From: Agapanthus africanus
Lineage: Eukaryota > Streptophyta > Magnoliopsida > Asparagales > Amaryllidaceae
Length of the DNA: 64,000 bases
NCBI GenBank assembly: GCA_030015575.1
Contig: CM057347.1
Location: 509,829,176 to 509,893,175 of the forward strand
Reading direction: 5' to 3'
Shown: one piece after another, positions 42,471-55,900 of the stretch
Layout: the number at the start of each line of letters is the position of its first letter
How positions within the stretch are numbered: the first letter of the stretch is position 1
Notes under the pieces: model-generated
What the model saw: only the letters and a program-made list of their open reading frames with translations
What the model was told of the DNA's origin: nothing
Databases searched by the model: none
Made by a program: the position numbers and the translations under genes

Positions 42471-44735
42471 CTTGTAATTATTGTAAGGAATTAAATATTT
42501 AAGTTGTTTCCAGCAACAACAATACTCCAATTGTACACTATTTTTAAAGCAAATTTTTGGTATACAAAATTGGAGTTGTTACAATACGTTAGTCCTGTTT
42601 TGAGACTAAGATCAACTTAACGGGATAATCCATTTAATATCTGGCCATCGGGACTCGTCACCTCTCTAACGTCGTTGAAGGATTACAACGGCAGATGTCA
42701 GAGGAGCTCAGAGATGTACCCTTGAACCAAGGTTGATTTGGAGTTTTATAGTCCGTTTGAATGTTTAAGGATACGTTAGCCGTATTTGGGGGCTAAGATC
42801 AACTTAAACGGGATCGTTTAGATCCGGCAAAAGAGCATTTAGAGGCTCTATTGTTCCAGCTTAGGGACATAGTGGTCCATAGGTAGTTTAGGGACGTTGC
42901 AGTCCATGCTCCAGTTTAGGGACGTGGTGGTCCATATTCCAGTTTAGGGACGTAGTGGTCCGTATTCCAGTTTAGGGACGTGGTGGTCCGCTATTAGTTT
43001 AAGGACGTTTCGGTCCAATATTAGTTTAAGGATGTTTCGGTCCATCGCCAGTTTAAGGACGTTTCGGTCCATCATTAGTTTAAGGACGTTTCGGTCCAAC
43101 ATTAGTCTAAGGACGTTTCGGTCCATCGCCAGTTTAAGGATGTAGTGGTCCATCATTAGTTTAAGGACGTTTCGGTCCACGAGTTTAAGGACCCCGCAGT
43201 CCAAATTGATGTGTGGTTGTTGGTACCCGTCACCTCTCTGACGTCGTTGAAGGATTACAACGATGGGTGTCAGAGGAGCTCGGAGATGTACCTTCGAACC
43301 GGATGTAAATTGATTTAGGAGAGCAGCCTTGCTCAGTCAATTTAGTTTGAGAACTTACGGCCATGATTAGGCTAAGTCCAGTTGAATATTCAACATTTTT
43401 ATTTGCATTTGGCCTGTTTGGCCTTTACTAGGGCTTTGCCCCTTTTTAATAATGCACTGCATTATTTTTATTTTGTTTGGGCTCTGCCCTTTCATAAATG
43501 ATGCAGAGCATCTATCTTGTTTGGGCTCTGCCCTTTTTAAAATGCGTAGTATTTTTATTATTTCGTTTGGGTTCTGCCCATTTATAAATGATGCAGAGCA
43601 TCAATTTAATTAGGCCTGTTTGGTCTCTTAATTGGGCCTGGCCCTTCAGGAAAAGAAATGCATTGCATTTGTCAGACGCTTTGCGCCAGTCACTGAGCGC
43701 AAGCGCTTGTGGTGAGGACACGTGTCATGCTCTGGTGAGCGCAAGCACAACAGCGCAGTGCTGCACTGTTGCGCTACTGACACGTGGCGCGCTCTGTTGA
43801 GTTGCGCCGACAAAGGAGCGCAACAGCGCAATTTTTTAAGTGCAAAGCACTGTTTTATATTTTGATCGATTTTAAATCAAAGAAAACAAGTTTTCTTTTG
43901 TTTTCAAAGAACCAATGGTTCATAAGAAAGTGCAAAGCACTATTATTACTTATTTTTCTTTTTATTTAAGATTATTGATCTTATTCTTAGATCAATAATC
44001 TGTCCATAAGAGAATTTTCTCTTTTTCCTAAGGTTTTTACCTTCTGTTGTTCTTGAGAAGTTCTCAAGAGTTCTCTTCTTTTTTTTTTTTAGAAAGATCT
44101 TCCTCCCTTTGATTTGAGGTTTGGGGTCCTTTTTATAGTGCCCATAAATTAGTTAAATTTGTTAAAGAGATTTTTCTCTGAGTGATTTGGGGAATTTTCC
44201 CCACCGTTGGATCTTTGATCCAAGGGCTTCTGCTTTGCAGAAGAAAATCTTCTTGTTTTAACAAGAACAGAAAAGATTTCTTAGAAATTTAATTCTGTTT
44301 GGCGCAGATGCCCCAGCGCGTAACACGTGTCGCACAGCGCAGCGCTCCTGCGCTAGCGCATCTGCGCTGACACGTGTCGTGCAGCGCACAGCGCAGCGCA
44401 ACTGATACATGTCGTGCAGCACGCAGCACAGCGCAACTGCGCTAGCGCAACTGCGCTAGCGCATCTGCGCTGACATGTGTCGTGCAGCGCCCAGCGCAGC
44501 GCAACTGCGCTAGCGCATCTGCGCTGACACGTGTCGCGCAGCGCAGTGCTTGCGCAACTGAAGCGTTACTTCCTTTAATAGAGCTTTGCTCTGATTGGGT
44601 GCGCCTTCTTGGGCGCTGCACTGACGTATTAGCGCCTGACATGTGGCACGTTGCGCCCGAGATTTGAAGCGTTACTTCAAAATTTTGAATTTTGAATTTC
44701 AACAGAGTTTTGCTCTGATTGGGCGAAACAGGGAC

Positions 44736-46398
44736 CCAGTAATCTTCGTTCGCCCACATCATCCCAACAAACTGGGGATCGACACTTCCGCCCGTAAAGT
44801 GCTTCGAAAGAAGCCATCTAGATACTAGCCTGGTAACTGTTGTTATAAGAAAACTCAACTAGATGCAGATGATCTTCCCAGGAACCTTGGAAGTCCAGCA
44901 TGCAAGCTCTCAGCATATCCTCGAGTGTCTGAATCGTACGCTCGGATTGTCCGTCCGTCTGCGGGTGATAAGCTGTGCTGAACTTGAGGCGGGTACCCAG
45001 ACTCTCCTGTAAGCTCCTCCAAAAGTGCGAAATAAATCTGGTGTCTCGATCTGACACAATGCTGACCGGAACTCCGTGAAGTTGCACTATCTCCTGCATG
45101 TATCTCTCTGCTAGTGACACTATTGACTGTCCCACTCGAAATGGTAAGAAGTGTGCAGCTTTCGTGAGGCGGTCGACGATAACCCAAATGGCATTGTTGC
45201 CCCTAGGGCTCCGTGGTAAGGCCGTCATGAAATCCATAGTAATGTACTCCCACTTCCATTCTGGTATCGGAAGCGGTTGTAACAGTCCCACTGTCTTCTG
45301 ATGTTCCGCCTTCACCTGCTGGCATACCAAGCACCTGGATACAAACCGCGCAATTTCTCGTTTCATCCCGTTCCACCAAAAGCGCTGCTTTAGATCTCGA
45401 TACATCTTCGTGCCTCCCGGATGCACAGAATAAGCTGAACTATGAGCCTCAGCCAGTACCTCTTCTCGAACATCCCCTTTGGGTACGCAGAGTCTGTAAT
45501 CGAATCTCAGAGAACCGTCTTCATGTATGAGTAAGTCCATTCTCAGCCCGGCTTCTACTTGCGCTCTGAACTTTTGCAATCGAGGATCATCCGCTTGTGC
45601 AGCCTTGATGCGATCCACAAGAGAAGATTGCACCTGTAGTTGCCAAAACTGCATGATTTCGCTCAGCGTAACGACTTCAAGCTCGAGTTTCTGAAAATCC
45701 TCAACGATGCTCCTCTGACTGGTCAACATCATGACCGCTGGCTTACGACTGGGAGCATCTGGTACAACATTTACCTTTCCTGGATGATACTGAAGGTCCA
45801 AGTCGTAATCTACCATCAGTTCTAGCCATCGGCGCTGTCTCATATTTAGTTCTTTCTGAGTGAAGACGTACTTCAGACTTTTGTGATCCGTGTACACCTC
45901 CACCTTCTCGCCCAACAGGTAGTGCCTCCAGATCTTCAATGCAAAAACCACTGCGACTAACTCCAAGTCATGCGTAGGGTAGTTCCTCTCATGATTTCTC
46001 AGCTGTCGAGAGGCGTAAGAAACCACCCGACCGTGCTGCATCAGAATACAGCCTAAGCCCTTCCCTGGGGCATCACTATGTATCACCAAACCACCAGAAT
46101 CATCTGGTACTGTAAGAATGGGCGTCATGGTTAACTTCTGCTTCAGTGTCTCAAATGCCCGGGTACACTCCTTTGTCCACACAAACGGTACCTCCTTCCG
46201 TGTCAGTCTCGTCAAAGGTTCAGCGATTCTTGAAAAGTCTTGGACGAACCGCCGATAATACCCTGCCAGTCCCAGAAAGCTTCTGATCTCGGCCACTGAC
46301 TTCGGTGTTGGCCAATCTCTGACAGATTCTATCTTTGCCGGGTCCACTGAGATGCCTTCGCCCGAAACAATGTGTCCCAAGAACTGAACCTTGTCGAG
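44736..46398 (-). pseudogene. Element B RNase H and integrase (5' portion)
   Basis: Contains the end of the RT thumb region, RNase H ([27 protein letters not shown]), the integrase zinc-binding region ([11 protein letters not shown] ... [12 protein letters not shown]) and the integrase core with [18 protein letters not shown] and [11 protein letters not shown], holding the D, D, E residues. Element D sits just downstream in the coding direction. The chromodomain end is at 17748-18286. A few breaks only. Confidence 0.87.
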
Positions 46399-47600
46399 TC
46401 AGAACTCACACTTGCATAATTTCGCGTACAGCTTCTCTTTCCGAAGAATTTGTAGAACCGTGCGCAAATGCTCGACGTGCTCCTCCCGGGTCTTCGAGTA
46501 GACTAGTATGTCGTCGATAAATACAACGACAAACGTGTCCAAGTACTTCACAAACACCCTGTTCATCAAATCCATGAATATCGCTGGAGCATTGGTAATA
46601 CCGAACGGCATCACAAGGAACTCATAATGTCCGTATCGGGTCCTAAAAGCCGTCTTGCATATGTCCTCGGCCGCTACTCTGATCTGATGATAGCCAGAAT
46701 GAAGATCCAACTTTGAAAATACCTTGGCCCCATTTAACCGATCGAATAAGTCGTCGATGCGCGGAATTGGGTACTTATTCTTTATCGTGACTTTGTTCAT
46801 ATCCCGATAGTCTATACACATCCTCAACGATCCATCCTTCTTCTTCACCAACAGAACCGATGCACCCCACGGTGAAACGCTTGGCCAGATAAATCCCTTC
46901 TCCAGGAGTTCTTCAATTTGTTTCTTCAATTCTGCCAACTCAACTGGTGCCATTCTGTACGGGGCCTTGGAAACTGGTACTGTACCTGGAGTCAAATCAA
47001 TCAAGAATTCCAAGATGCGTGGAGGTGGTAGACCTGGTAAATCTTCAGGAAACACGTCCAGAAAACCCCGAACAATCTCTGGGGCTGGGCTCTCATCAAT
47101 CTCCATAGCTGTCAACTCTTTTGGCTTGGCTCTATACTTGGCTGGCTCCAAAGATTCGCTCCCGCCTTCGAAAATAAACTCTGGGTGATTGGAATGCGGA
47201 AAGTCACATTCCTTGCTCGGCAATCAATAACTGCATGGAAGGTACTCATCCAATCCATCCCGAGAATTGCGTCATAGCTGCCTGTTCCGATCAAAAGGAA
47301 ATTCGCATAGAATTTCCTGCCACACACTACAACTGGACATGATCTACATTCTCGACTAGATACTATAACACCATTACCCGTATGTATTTCCCAACCCTTG
47401 GTTAATGGTTCATGTGGTATGGAGTGTGTATCAACGAAATGCGCAGATATGAAACAGTGCGATGCTCCAGAATTAAATAGTATTCTAGTTGGCATGGAAT
47501 GTACGAGTAGAATACCTGTGACAACTTCGCCTGAAGCCTCTGCCTGCTCGGCGGTCAAGATGAAAGCCCGTCCCTGACCGCGGCTTGTGTAGGATTGCCG
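46399..47600 (-). pseudogene. Element B protease and reverse transcriptase
   Basis: The protease region has FNSGASHCFISAHF (usual D[ST]G altered in this copy) and GTGSYDAILGMDWM. Reverse transcriptase follows with [41 protein letters not shown] and [11 protein letters not shown]. It copies element RNA into DNA. It is highly similar to the corresponding part of element A, and better preserved. Confidence 0.87.
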
Positions 47601-48619
47601 CTGCTCCTGTGATATCTGCTGCTGCGGTCCAGACACTCCCTGTAACTCTGTTCGCTTGGGGCAACCGCTAACTCTATGCTGACTGGATCCGCAAATCAAA
47701 CACTGTCCCTTGGCGCAGCGACAGTCCTTCTGGGTATGCCCATCCCTGTTGAAGTAGCCGCAAACTAAGTTCTTACTCAGGGGGCGATGCTGGGGCACGA
47801 ATGGACGCTTCATCTGTGTCGTTCCTGGCCTGTGAACTGGTATGACTCCTCGAGACGGTGTGTGAGTACGCACTGGAACAACTGGGGGCTTCCTAAATTT
47901 GTTGATCAGTTTCTCCTGAATTCGTGCCGCGTTGAGTACCTGTGCAAAAGTCTGCAACTCGAGTGACGCGATCAACTGCTGTAGTTCGAAATCAAGTCCC
48001 TGTAAGAAGCACCTGGCCCTGGTGGCCTCTGAAGCGACCATATACGGAGCGAATCGGCTCAGACGGTTGAATTCTGCCGCATATATGTCCACGGGACGGC
48101 CATTCTGCTTCAGTAAGATGAATTTTTCTTCCATCTCTGCCTTGGCGGTGGAAGGGAAATAGTGGTCCAAGAAGCACTTCTTGAATTTGCTCTATTCGAT
48201 TGGCCTTTCTAGTCTGCTTTCTTCAACTGACCACCAAGTTCGGGCTTCGTCTTCCAATTGGATCTTTACCACATTCACTTTATCTTCATCGGGTACCCTG
48301 GCGGCCGTCAGTAGGTTCTCCATATTGACCAGCCATTGTTCGGCCTCAAGTGGTTCGGCTAGTCCCGTAAATGCAGCTGGATGTAACCTCCGAAAATCTA
48401 ACACGGTGCCAGCCCTGGCAGGAAAAGCTGGTGGAGCAGTGCCCTCGGGGGCGGTAATGAGGGCGGAGGGTCCCCCTACTGCGGTAATAGCCTGAGTCCC
48501 TCGGTGAGTAGGTCCGTCTTTCTCTCCTGAGCTTCTACGAGGGTCGTCAGTGCACTCAAGATCCTCTCCGTGCGATCCTGAGAACTTGAGTCCGAGGAGT
48601 GGTCGTTCGGGGACGTCAT
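47601..48619 (-). pseudogene. Element B gag
   Basis: Starts about 115 bp after the primer site (ATG 48619, MTSPNDHSSDSS). Core motifs: LDFRRLHPAAFTG, LEAEQWLVNMENLL, ARTWWSVEES, then a stretch with MEEKFILLKQNGRPVDIYAAEF. It ends with two zinc-knuckle-like Cys/His patches (CGYFNRDGHTQKDC and CLICGSSQHRVSGC). It would form the particle core. One or two breaks are seen. Confidence 0.82.
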
Positions 48620-48732
48620 ATCGCTAGAAGATATTTAAAAGGATATGATTAGATACAAGGATGAAAGTATGGGATAGTGAAGCGAAAATAATGTAATAAA
48701 GTGTAGTTAATATTATCCCTTACTACTAAACC

Positions 48733-48747
48733 TGTCTCTGATACCAA
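48733..48747 (-). promoter_or_regulatory. Element B primer-binding site (tRNA-iMet)
   Basis: On the minus strand TTGGTATCAGAGAC lies 8 bp from the LTR end, matching the 3' end of initiator Met tRNA. The position is the same as in element A. Confidence 0.9.
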
Positions 48748-48755
48748 CAAAACTA

Positions 48756-51482
48756 TGTCACACCCCGCTTCCCAAAATACGGAAAACGAGGGATGATTAG
48801 GCCAGCCATGCTCCTACGGTCAAGGAATAATCCCGCCGTAGTCACACTTTGGCTTCTAGCATTACATGATAATCAGTAAACAAAGCACAAAAGTAAAGAA
48901 AATACATCACTAAATTATTACACTAACTTTCATTGTTCACAATTTAAATAAAATAAGGAAAAGAACTACTAACCAAGCTCGAATACAAGATTTCTTTAGG
49001 GAAAGCAGTAAAAGTAAAGGAGGTACTCCTGACTAAATCTCCGCAAGCTCGAAGGGCAACTCCGACTCCTGTACTGGTTCTTCCTCGAGGTCTGAGCATG
49101 CATACTCAGGTCGTCAGAACGACATAATAGCAATATTATAATAGTGACAAGTAACAAGCAAAGAAGGTAATAACAGTGGAAGTAAAATGCAGGTAATCAA
49201 TATGTCACTAACTGATACAAAGTATGATTTGTGTCCCTATCAGTTTTTAAGTCATCTTTGAAATCGAGTTATGGAAAGGAGAATCATGTTTAACGAGGGT
49301 CTCGTACATACCCGAAACTAAGGCCCGCTATCGCCCAGGACATAACCCTGTCAGCCGGACCGCTAGGCCCAACCTAATATATATAAGAGTCGTTGTTCGA
49401 ATGATCATCCTCTAAATCACTGTCCTCGCTAAATACAATGCTCTTTCCACTTCAATTTCCCCCTTTTTCCCAGGTTTACACTATTTATGAGTATGGTCTA
49501 GTCGTGTACAAGTATGCACCAATAACACGGTTTTTGTCACTGTTCACTGTATTGTTCACTGTCACGAATCATTCACTTTTTCACTGGCGTACTTGACACT
49601 CCTAAACCAATACCATTCACGCACGACAATACATTGTACACTGAATAATAACGCGCACTATCACTATAAGTATGGCAATCGGGTAAAATATGTGCATTTA
49701 TGCAGTTAACAAGTCATGTGTAATACGAACTATTATGCAACTGATGAACATATAAAAATTTCATTAAATCATACATTCAAAATTCAGTAAAATGATACAA
49801 AGGAGGTAGCAAGTAAACTCAGTCGGAAGTTCAGAAAAATTTATTTCAGTGCAATCGGATTTCGGGTTTTCAAGTTACAGCCGTTTCATGTTAAGTGTTC
49901 GCTACTGGAAATTCAGTTCCTGAACTGAATGTCCATTTCGCAACACAATTTTCACCATGTTGGGATCAAAATTAGGCGACGCTATAGTTGAACGAAATTT
50001 AGGTTTATCAATAGGGTTTCCAACGCACTAGACGGATTCTCAATCGCGCCTTTACATCAGAAGTTATGTACTGTACAACAATGGGGTATCAGTTCTGTTT
50101 CTGTTTGGAACTGCTATATGTCCCGTTAATCTAAATTACAGTTTAAATAGTAAACGACAGTGAAAAGGGGTGAAATCACTTTCATTAGTTAGCTAACTGT
50201 TTCATCTTCGCTATAGTATAGGGTTCCGTAATATAACAAGTTCGAGCAGTAAAGGGTAAGCATTACAAGATGGAAATCAACAGCCAGAGCCGCTCTCCGA
50301 ACCGGTTTCCGTCGTCTCTTCAGCATAGAAACAATTTAAAAAATTTTTGGGGTTCTAGGTCGTCGAGTCAGCTTCGATTTGAGCCCTCGAACGCATCATT
50401 CCAATTTACAAACAATTAGTTATGATTTTTACAAGCTTCAGATACGGGAAATTTTCAGTTTTAACGGGTGTAAATGGGGATGATCGTTCACGTCAGTAAC
50501 GACTGTATTTTTTAAACAAAATGATACACAATGTTCATTACTATGCGGGCCAACTTATGTGATCAATTTCTGTCAGGTTAATGGAAGGTTTTCGTTTGGG
50601 TTTTGCATCAAACACTTGCGTCATATAAATTTGCACGAATTGTATACACGGAATTCATAGGGTTTCGAATTGTAACAGGACAATTTAGCATGAAGCAAGT
50701 AGGGTACTTGCCTGAAGACGCGTTGACGACGCACGGCAGCGGCAACGGCGCGAACGCGACCCGGACACGGCACGGCGAGCTTGGTGGGCAGTTGAGGGAT
50801 TCGGGTTCGAAGAGGCTCCGGTCTTGGATGATGAAGGCGATGAAGACAGTGGCTATAAGAGTTTGGCTCGGCTGGAGTTTAGTCGGCGGTTGGACGCCGG
50901 AAAGGGTGCAGCAAGGGGGTCGCCTCGGGTTGGTGAAGCTCGGAGTTGGGGTTGCAGCGATGGAGTGAGGTAGTGGAGGGTTTGCAGGGGAGGCTCGGTG
51001 AGTAGTTGGGTGCCGGGTTCGGTCGTGCAGGCGAGGTGGGGAGTAGGTGAAGTGGGGCTCAGATTTTGAAGAGAGAAGCGAGGGAGGAATGACGAGGTGA
51101 TGCCGGCGTGGTAGCTATGGCGATGGGCGAGCGCGGTCGTGGGCGTGGACCAGAGAGTGAGCGGGAAGATATGGGGAGGGAGCGAGAGAGAACGAGAGTG
51201 AGGAGGAAGAGTTAGAGAGACGAGGAGAGGTTTGAATGGCGCACGCGAGGTCGTGGTCGACGAGCGGGGATGTGGGGCGACGACGCGGGGGCAACGGCGA
51301 CGTGGAGCACGTAGGGAGAAAGAGCAGGAAAAAGAAAGGAGTGGGGAAGAGGATGGAGGCGGGTCGGGTCGGGTTTGGTAGAGGCATGGGCTGGGCTTGG
51401 GCCGGAGGTGTTGGGATTAATTTGATTGTTTAGTTTTGTGTAAAGGGAAAAGAATATGGAAGTGAGCTGGGCTTGGTTTGGT

Positions 51483-51531
<49 letters not shown>

Positions 51532-51689
51532 TTTATTTTGTTTTGGGCTGGGGTTTATTCGTTTAGGAAAATTTAACTATTAAAAATCTAAGCAACCAAT
51601 TTCATACGAAAATACGAGGAAAAATAGGAAAACATTCGAGAACTTGGAAAATATAGAAAAATTTCATTTACGGAACTGGGAATTTACCA
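48756..51689 (-). mobile_element. Element B 5' LTR
   Basis: About 2.93 kb, partner of 14737-17688. Its outer tip near 51680 is slightly shorter than the inner tip of the partner. It holds the same (TA)n tract (51488-51528) and GC-rich, pyrimidine-rich stretch (50700-51400). Frames at 50603-50968 and 51115-51387 recur in the partner LTR and are part of the LTR, not genes. Confidence 0.88.
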
Positions 51690-52930
51690 TTCCGCTTGTT
51701 CGGTGCACCCAGGTGGCACCAAGATGTTCAGGGACCTGAGGTAGCACTTCTGGTGGAACGGAATGAAGAGGGAGATTGGTCGCTTTGTCTCCAAGTGTCT
51801 GGTATGCCAACAGGTGAAAGCCGAGCATCAGAGAATAGCTGCATTGTTGCAACCGCTTCCAGTGCTAGAGTGGAAATGGGAGCACATCACCATGGATTTT
51901 GTGATGGCACTAACTCGAAGTCCAAGGGGCAACAATGCTGTCTGGGTTATTGTTGATCGTCTCACGAAGGCAGCGCATTTCTTACCCTTCCGAGTCGAAC
52001 AATCGACGGAGTCGCTCGCGGAGAGATATATGCAAGAGATTATGAGACTGCACAGGGTGCTCATTAGTATCGTGTCTGATCGAGACACCAGGTTCATTTC
52101 CCATTTGTGGAAAAGTCTGCAGGAGAGTTTGGACACGCGTCTCAAGTTCAGCACGGCCTATCATCCACAGACAGACGGGAAATCCGAGCGTACTATCCAG
52201 ACGCTCGAGGATATGCTGAAGGCATGCATACTTGATTTTCAGGGTTCTTGGGAGGATCACCTCCATCTAGTAGAGTTTTCGTATAACAATAGCTACCAAG
52301 CTAGCATCCAGATGGCACCGTTTGAGGCTCTGTATGGACGGAAGTGTCAGTCCCCTTTTTATTGGGATGACGTGGGTGAACGAAGGTTGTTGGGCCCTGG
52401 GCTTATAGTACAGACAGTGAGCAAAGTTCACATGATCAGGCAACGTATCAAGGCGGCTCATGACCGACAAAAGAGTTGGGCAGATGCCGGCAGAAGGTCG
52501 TTGGAGTTTGGTATTGGTGACTACGTATTTCTGAAGATATTGCACACTCGGGGAGTGACCAGGTTTGGTAGTCGCGGGAAACTCAGTCCCCGATTCATCG
52601 GACCTTTTGAGGTGCTAGAGCGAGTAGGAGAGGTGGCCTATCGACTTGCCTTGCCTCCATCGCTAGCTGGTGTGCACAATACTTTCCATGTATCCCAGTT
52701 GAGGCGCTACGTTCGGGATGACAGCCATATTCTGGATCATTCGGAGTTAACGTTGGGCACCGATCTGTCTTACGAGGAGCAGCCTACCACCATTCTCAAT
52801 CGTCGGGAAAAAGTGCTAAAAATTAAGGTCATTCTCTTGGTTCGAGTTTCTTAGGGTAGTCGTTCTCTAGGAGAGTCTACCTGGGAACGCGAGGAGAACA
52901 TCCGTTCACGTTTTTCGCACCTATTTGAAT
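51690..52930 (+). pseudogene. Element A integrase (3' portion) with chromodomain-like tail
   Basis: Resumes right after element [10 protein letters not shown], then MKREIGRFVSKCLVCQQV (zinc-binding region), the core with [21 protein letters not shown] and [16 protein letters not shown], then GRRSLEFGIGDYVFLKIL, FHVSQLRRYV and a chromodomain-like end near 52800-52930 (SWEGS-type, STWEREE-type). It catalyses cDNA integration. Only one or two breaks in this part. Confidence 0.87.
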
Positions 52931-52976
52931 AGTGTTGTTGTTCCGTTGTTTTCGTTCTTTAATTTCGAGGATGAAT

Positions 52977-52993
52977 TTTTGGAAAGGAGGGTA
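52977..52993 (+). promoter_or_regulatory. Element A polypurine tract
   Basis: TTTGGAAAGGAGGGTA sits directly before the LTR start TGATATAAATCCCC. Confidence 0.85.
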
Positions 52994-55900
52994 TGATATA
53001 AATCCCCAGTTCCCGTTATATAATTTTCCGTATTTTTCTAGATTTTTCCTATTTTTATTTTCATATATATTTTTATTATTTTATTTATTAATTTTTCCTA
53101 ATCTAAATCTACCTACCCGACCCAACCTAATTCTACCCACAACCTAACCTGACCCGACTTACCCGACCCGACTCACCCACTTTTCTTCTTCTTCTTCCTC
53201 GCTTCTTTCTTTCCCGCTCTTTTCCAACGTTTTCCCCCTCTTCCCGCGCCTCGACGACCGCGCCCACCTCCACGAGACTTGCGCCCGCTCGCCAACTCCC
53301 CCACAATCCCCTCCACCAAATCCCATCCCTCCAACAACTCCCCATTTCTCGTTCTCATCGCGAGAACTGCTCTCCCACGTCCTCGCCTTACCCTCGCCTC
53401 AACACCAAGCCCCTCTCACTCTTTAACCCATCTCGCTCACTCCCCTCGTCCTCACTTATCATCACCGACAACCCCCCAGCTCCCCCTCTTTCAGCTCGAG
53501 CTAACCACCACCACGAACCCATCACCAGCCACACTTCCTTCTCCTCTTTCTTCACCTGCGACCGCCACCAACTATCGCCATTGCCTCACCTCCATCGACC
53601 AACCACCGCAAGACCCAACTCCCTTACAGCCGATACCCCAAACTCCACCACCACCTCACCGACGAGCCTCCTCCTCCGGCCATCCCCATCACCTCCTAAT
53701 CCCCTCCACTGACCTCCTCTCCCCCACCGCGACCACCTGAGCACTACCGCACCCATCACCCAAGCCAAGATCCCCAACCTCAACAGAGCAGCATCTTCAT
53801 CATCGTCCCGTCCAACCGCCGACTCCCCACCGTGCACCACCGACCCCGATCATCCCCTGCAGCACCCCGGAGCTCCGCTGCACCTCACCGTCATGCCACA
53901 GCACCTACGCTACCACTGCAGACCCACTGCCCGTGCCGTCGCCATGCCATTGCCGCCGACGACGAGCCCGACAGTACATCGAGCACTCAAGCTCGTCACT
54001 GTTGTCGTGTTCGTGCCATCGCCATCTTCGCTGTGCCGCCGCCGTCTCCAGGCAACAGAAAACCCATCTCTTTTTGCTCATGCTATTACAATATCTAGAT
54101 TAAATAACAATGTTAAATTAATTTTAATATAAGTTTATATGTGTGTAGGTAAAGATATATATATCGACATAGTGTTAGGTTATAATCGAACACTTATACT
54201 TGAGCCATCATGTTGGTAGTGATGAATCTAACCCAACTCGATTGGTTAGTCGTATTGATGTCATTTAAAATTTTTAAGAATTAACTATCGCTTGTTGGTT
54301 AAGAAAATCTTGTGTTTTTAACCGATTTTCAAACGCTACCCTAAGTGTTTGATGCGAACTATAAACCAAACCATATCTTATTATGGCGGAACCTGCGATA
54401 GTTAGATCCCTTACTGATTACGAATATCGTGTAGAAATTCGGATGCAAAATATCGCGTAAAATCATGTAAAGTAGCCCCCTAAAGGCGACACTAAATCTG
54501 AAATTTTACTGCGCATGTTACCTTGTTAAAATCATCGTAAATTCAATACAGTTTGGAATGTAACATTCTATGGCTCATATCGAAGCCGACTTGATAATCT
54601 AGAACGATCCATAGTTTATTTTTCAATACTGATAGATTACAACAACAATAATTAACTGGGAATACGACTCTGGACTGCTGTCCGGGGCGGCATTTCTCGA
54701 GGATACCTGAATTTAAATACCTGCACGTCCTTACCTAAAACTGAAAATGCGTGGAGCTCTATATAGTCGCATAGATAATTTAGTTAGCTAACACATGAAT
54801 CTAGTCCTGTTCAGTTTCACCATCGTTTGACATTTAGTTTGTATTTTAGAGTATCGACGTGTTCTGCAGTTTCTGCAGTAACATTTCTTACACCTTCACA
54901 TTAAATAGGATATAACTCCTTATACTGAAAGGCTATTATTAATCCGTTTGATGCATTGGAAACCTAACAGATAGAACTAGATTTTATTCAACTGGGACAA
55001 CACCTGAATCTGAACACAACCCCTAGTAAACTGCACGCGAAGTTGGACTTCTAGTTCTGAAACTGGAATTCCAGCAACTGATCGCTGATTTGAAATGATG
55101 ATAAATCCCTAACCTGAATTCCTTTTGACATGAAACTAATTTTACCACGTAGATAATCAAGTATACATTGTACGCTTTTTATATTGTTTTGGTCAATTCT
55201 ATACGTGTAGTTTATGATCAATTTTGCAAGTCATATGGCATAGGATGTCTTAATGTAGTGAATATCTGTTCCGTGCTTTTCTACCTATTTTTATGCTTAC
55301 TTTATACCTTCTGCATAGCGATTGTTTACACTATGTTTACATTGAAATCTAGCGACTGTTGTGCGTTGTCGATATATAAGTGTTAGTGATTGGGTTGTAG
55401 CAAATACGAATGTGATATTGATAAGTGGAAATGTTATTGAAAGTGAAAGCGATACGCAGTTGTTCATAACCCATCTAATGCCTGAATACATGCTATAACC
55501 TGAGGAATGGGGAAATCAAAGTGGAATTGAACTCGTATTTAGCGAGGTACAGTGATTTAGAGGATGATCATTCTATATTTGTGACACGCGCACACACACA
55601 CACATTATGTCGTGGGTCTAGTAGGATTATGTCTCGGGCAACAGTCGACTGTAGTCTCGGGCATGCACGAGATCCTTGTTAAACACGAGCATCTTTTCCA
55701 CCAATTGATTTCATTGACTTAGTGACTGATAAGTAGCGACATACACATTGCCTGGTTTACCGACATGATACTCATATCGCACTGTTCATATTCATTATTC
55801 TCATGTTCTGTATTCTGTTGCACCTTTCATGTTTAATAGAATTATACTCATTATATATATTTATTGCTATATGTGTCGTCCTGACGACCTGAGTATGCAT

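Larger units (their letters stand above)
39372..42583 (-). mobile_element. Solo LTR E (Ty3/gypsy chromovirus-like)
   Basis: A 3,212-bp insertion in D's 5' LTR. Left end is TGTCACGCCCCGCTTCCC and right end is GAGTTGTTACA. Flanks are ATACC at left and ATACG at right, against ATACG in the uninterrupted partner LTR near 18765, so the duplication has one altered base. Reverse-complemented it starts TGTAACAAC and ends GGGGCGTGACA. No internal genes and no partner LTR are present. Being inside D it is the youngest layer of the stack. The frames at 39563-39787 and 41340-41603 have no recognised domain. Confidence 0.85.
18287..44730 (-). mobile_element. Element D: giant Ty3/gypsy Tat-lineage element with an antisense accessory gene
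   Basis: TG at 18287 and CA at 44730 are flanked by the perfect 5-bp target duplication GGGAC (18282-18286 and 44731-44735), inside B's integrase. It spans 26.4 kb, or about 23.2 kb without solo LTR E. Minus-strand order: 5' LTR 38891-44730, primer site, extra ORF, gag, protease, RT with RNase H, archaeal-type RNase H, integrase, ~8.7 kb 3' internal region with tandem repeats and a plus-strand gene, polypurine tract, 3' LTR 18287-20802. The second RNase H and the ORF before gag are Tat-lineage (Ogre/Grande/Retand-type) marks. In a 190-bp LTR stretch I count about 7 differences, so it is younger than B. Domains are well kept, with several breaks. Confidence 0.92.
38891..44730 (-). mobile_element. 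Element D 5' LTR (interrupted by solo LTR E)
   Basis: Aligns with 18287-20802 once E (39372-42583) is set aside. Without E it is about 2.62 kb, slightly longer than its partner because the GCGC/ACACGTGT repeat block in U3 (44310-44540) has extra units. The U3 TATA box is near 44127-44137 on the minus strand. The 27-bp hairpin array is at 42857-43203. This copy would drive the element's own transcript. Confidence 0.88.
14737..51689 (-). mobile_element. Element B: Ty3/gypsy chromovirus inserted in element A's integrase
   Basis: Inserted in opposite orientation to A. Its ends are TGTCACGCC at 14737 and CA at 51689. The flanks share TTCC (14733-14736 and 51690-51693), with one outer base altered or lost at the right tip, so the target duplication was probably GTTCC. 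On the minus strand: 5' LTR 48756-51689, primer site, gag, protease, RT, RNase H, integrase, chromodomain tail, polypurine tract, 3' LTR 14737-17688. Element D interrupts the integrase region. It is related to A (same primer, similar ends and proteins) but its LTRs differ. In one ~190-bp stretch the two LTRs show about 13 differences. The element carries only a few breaks besides the insertion. Confidence 0.9.
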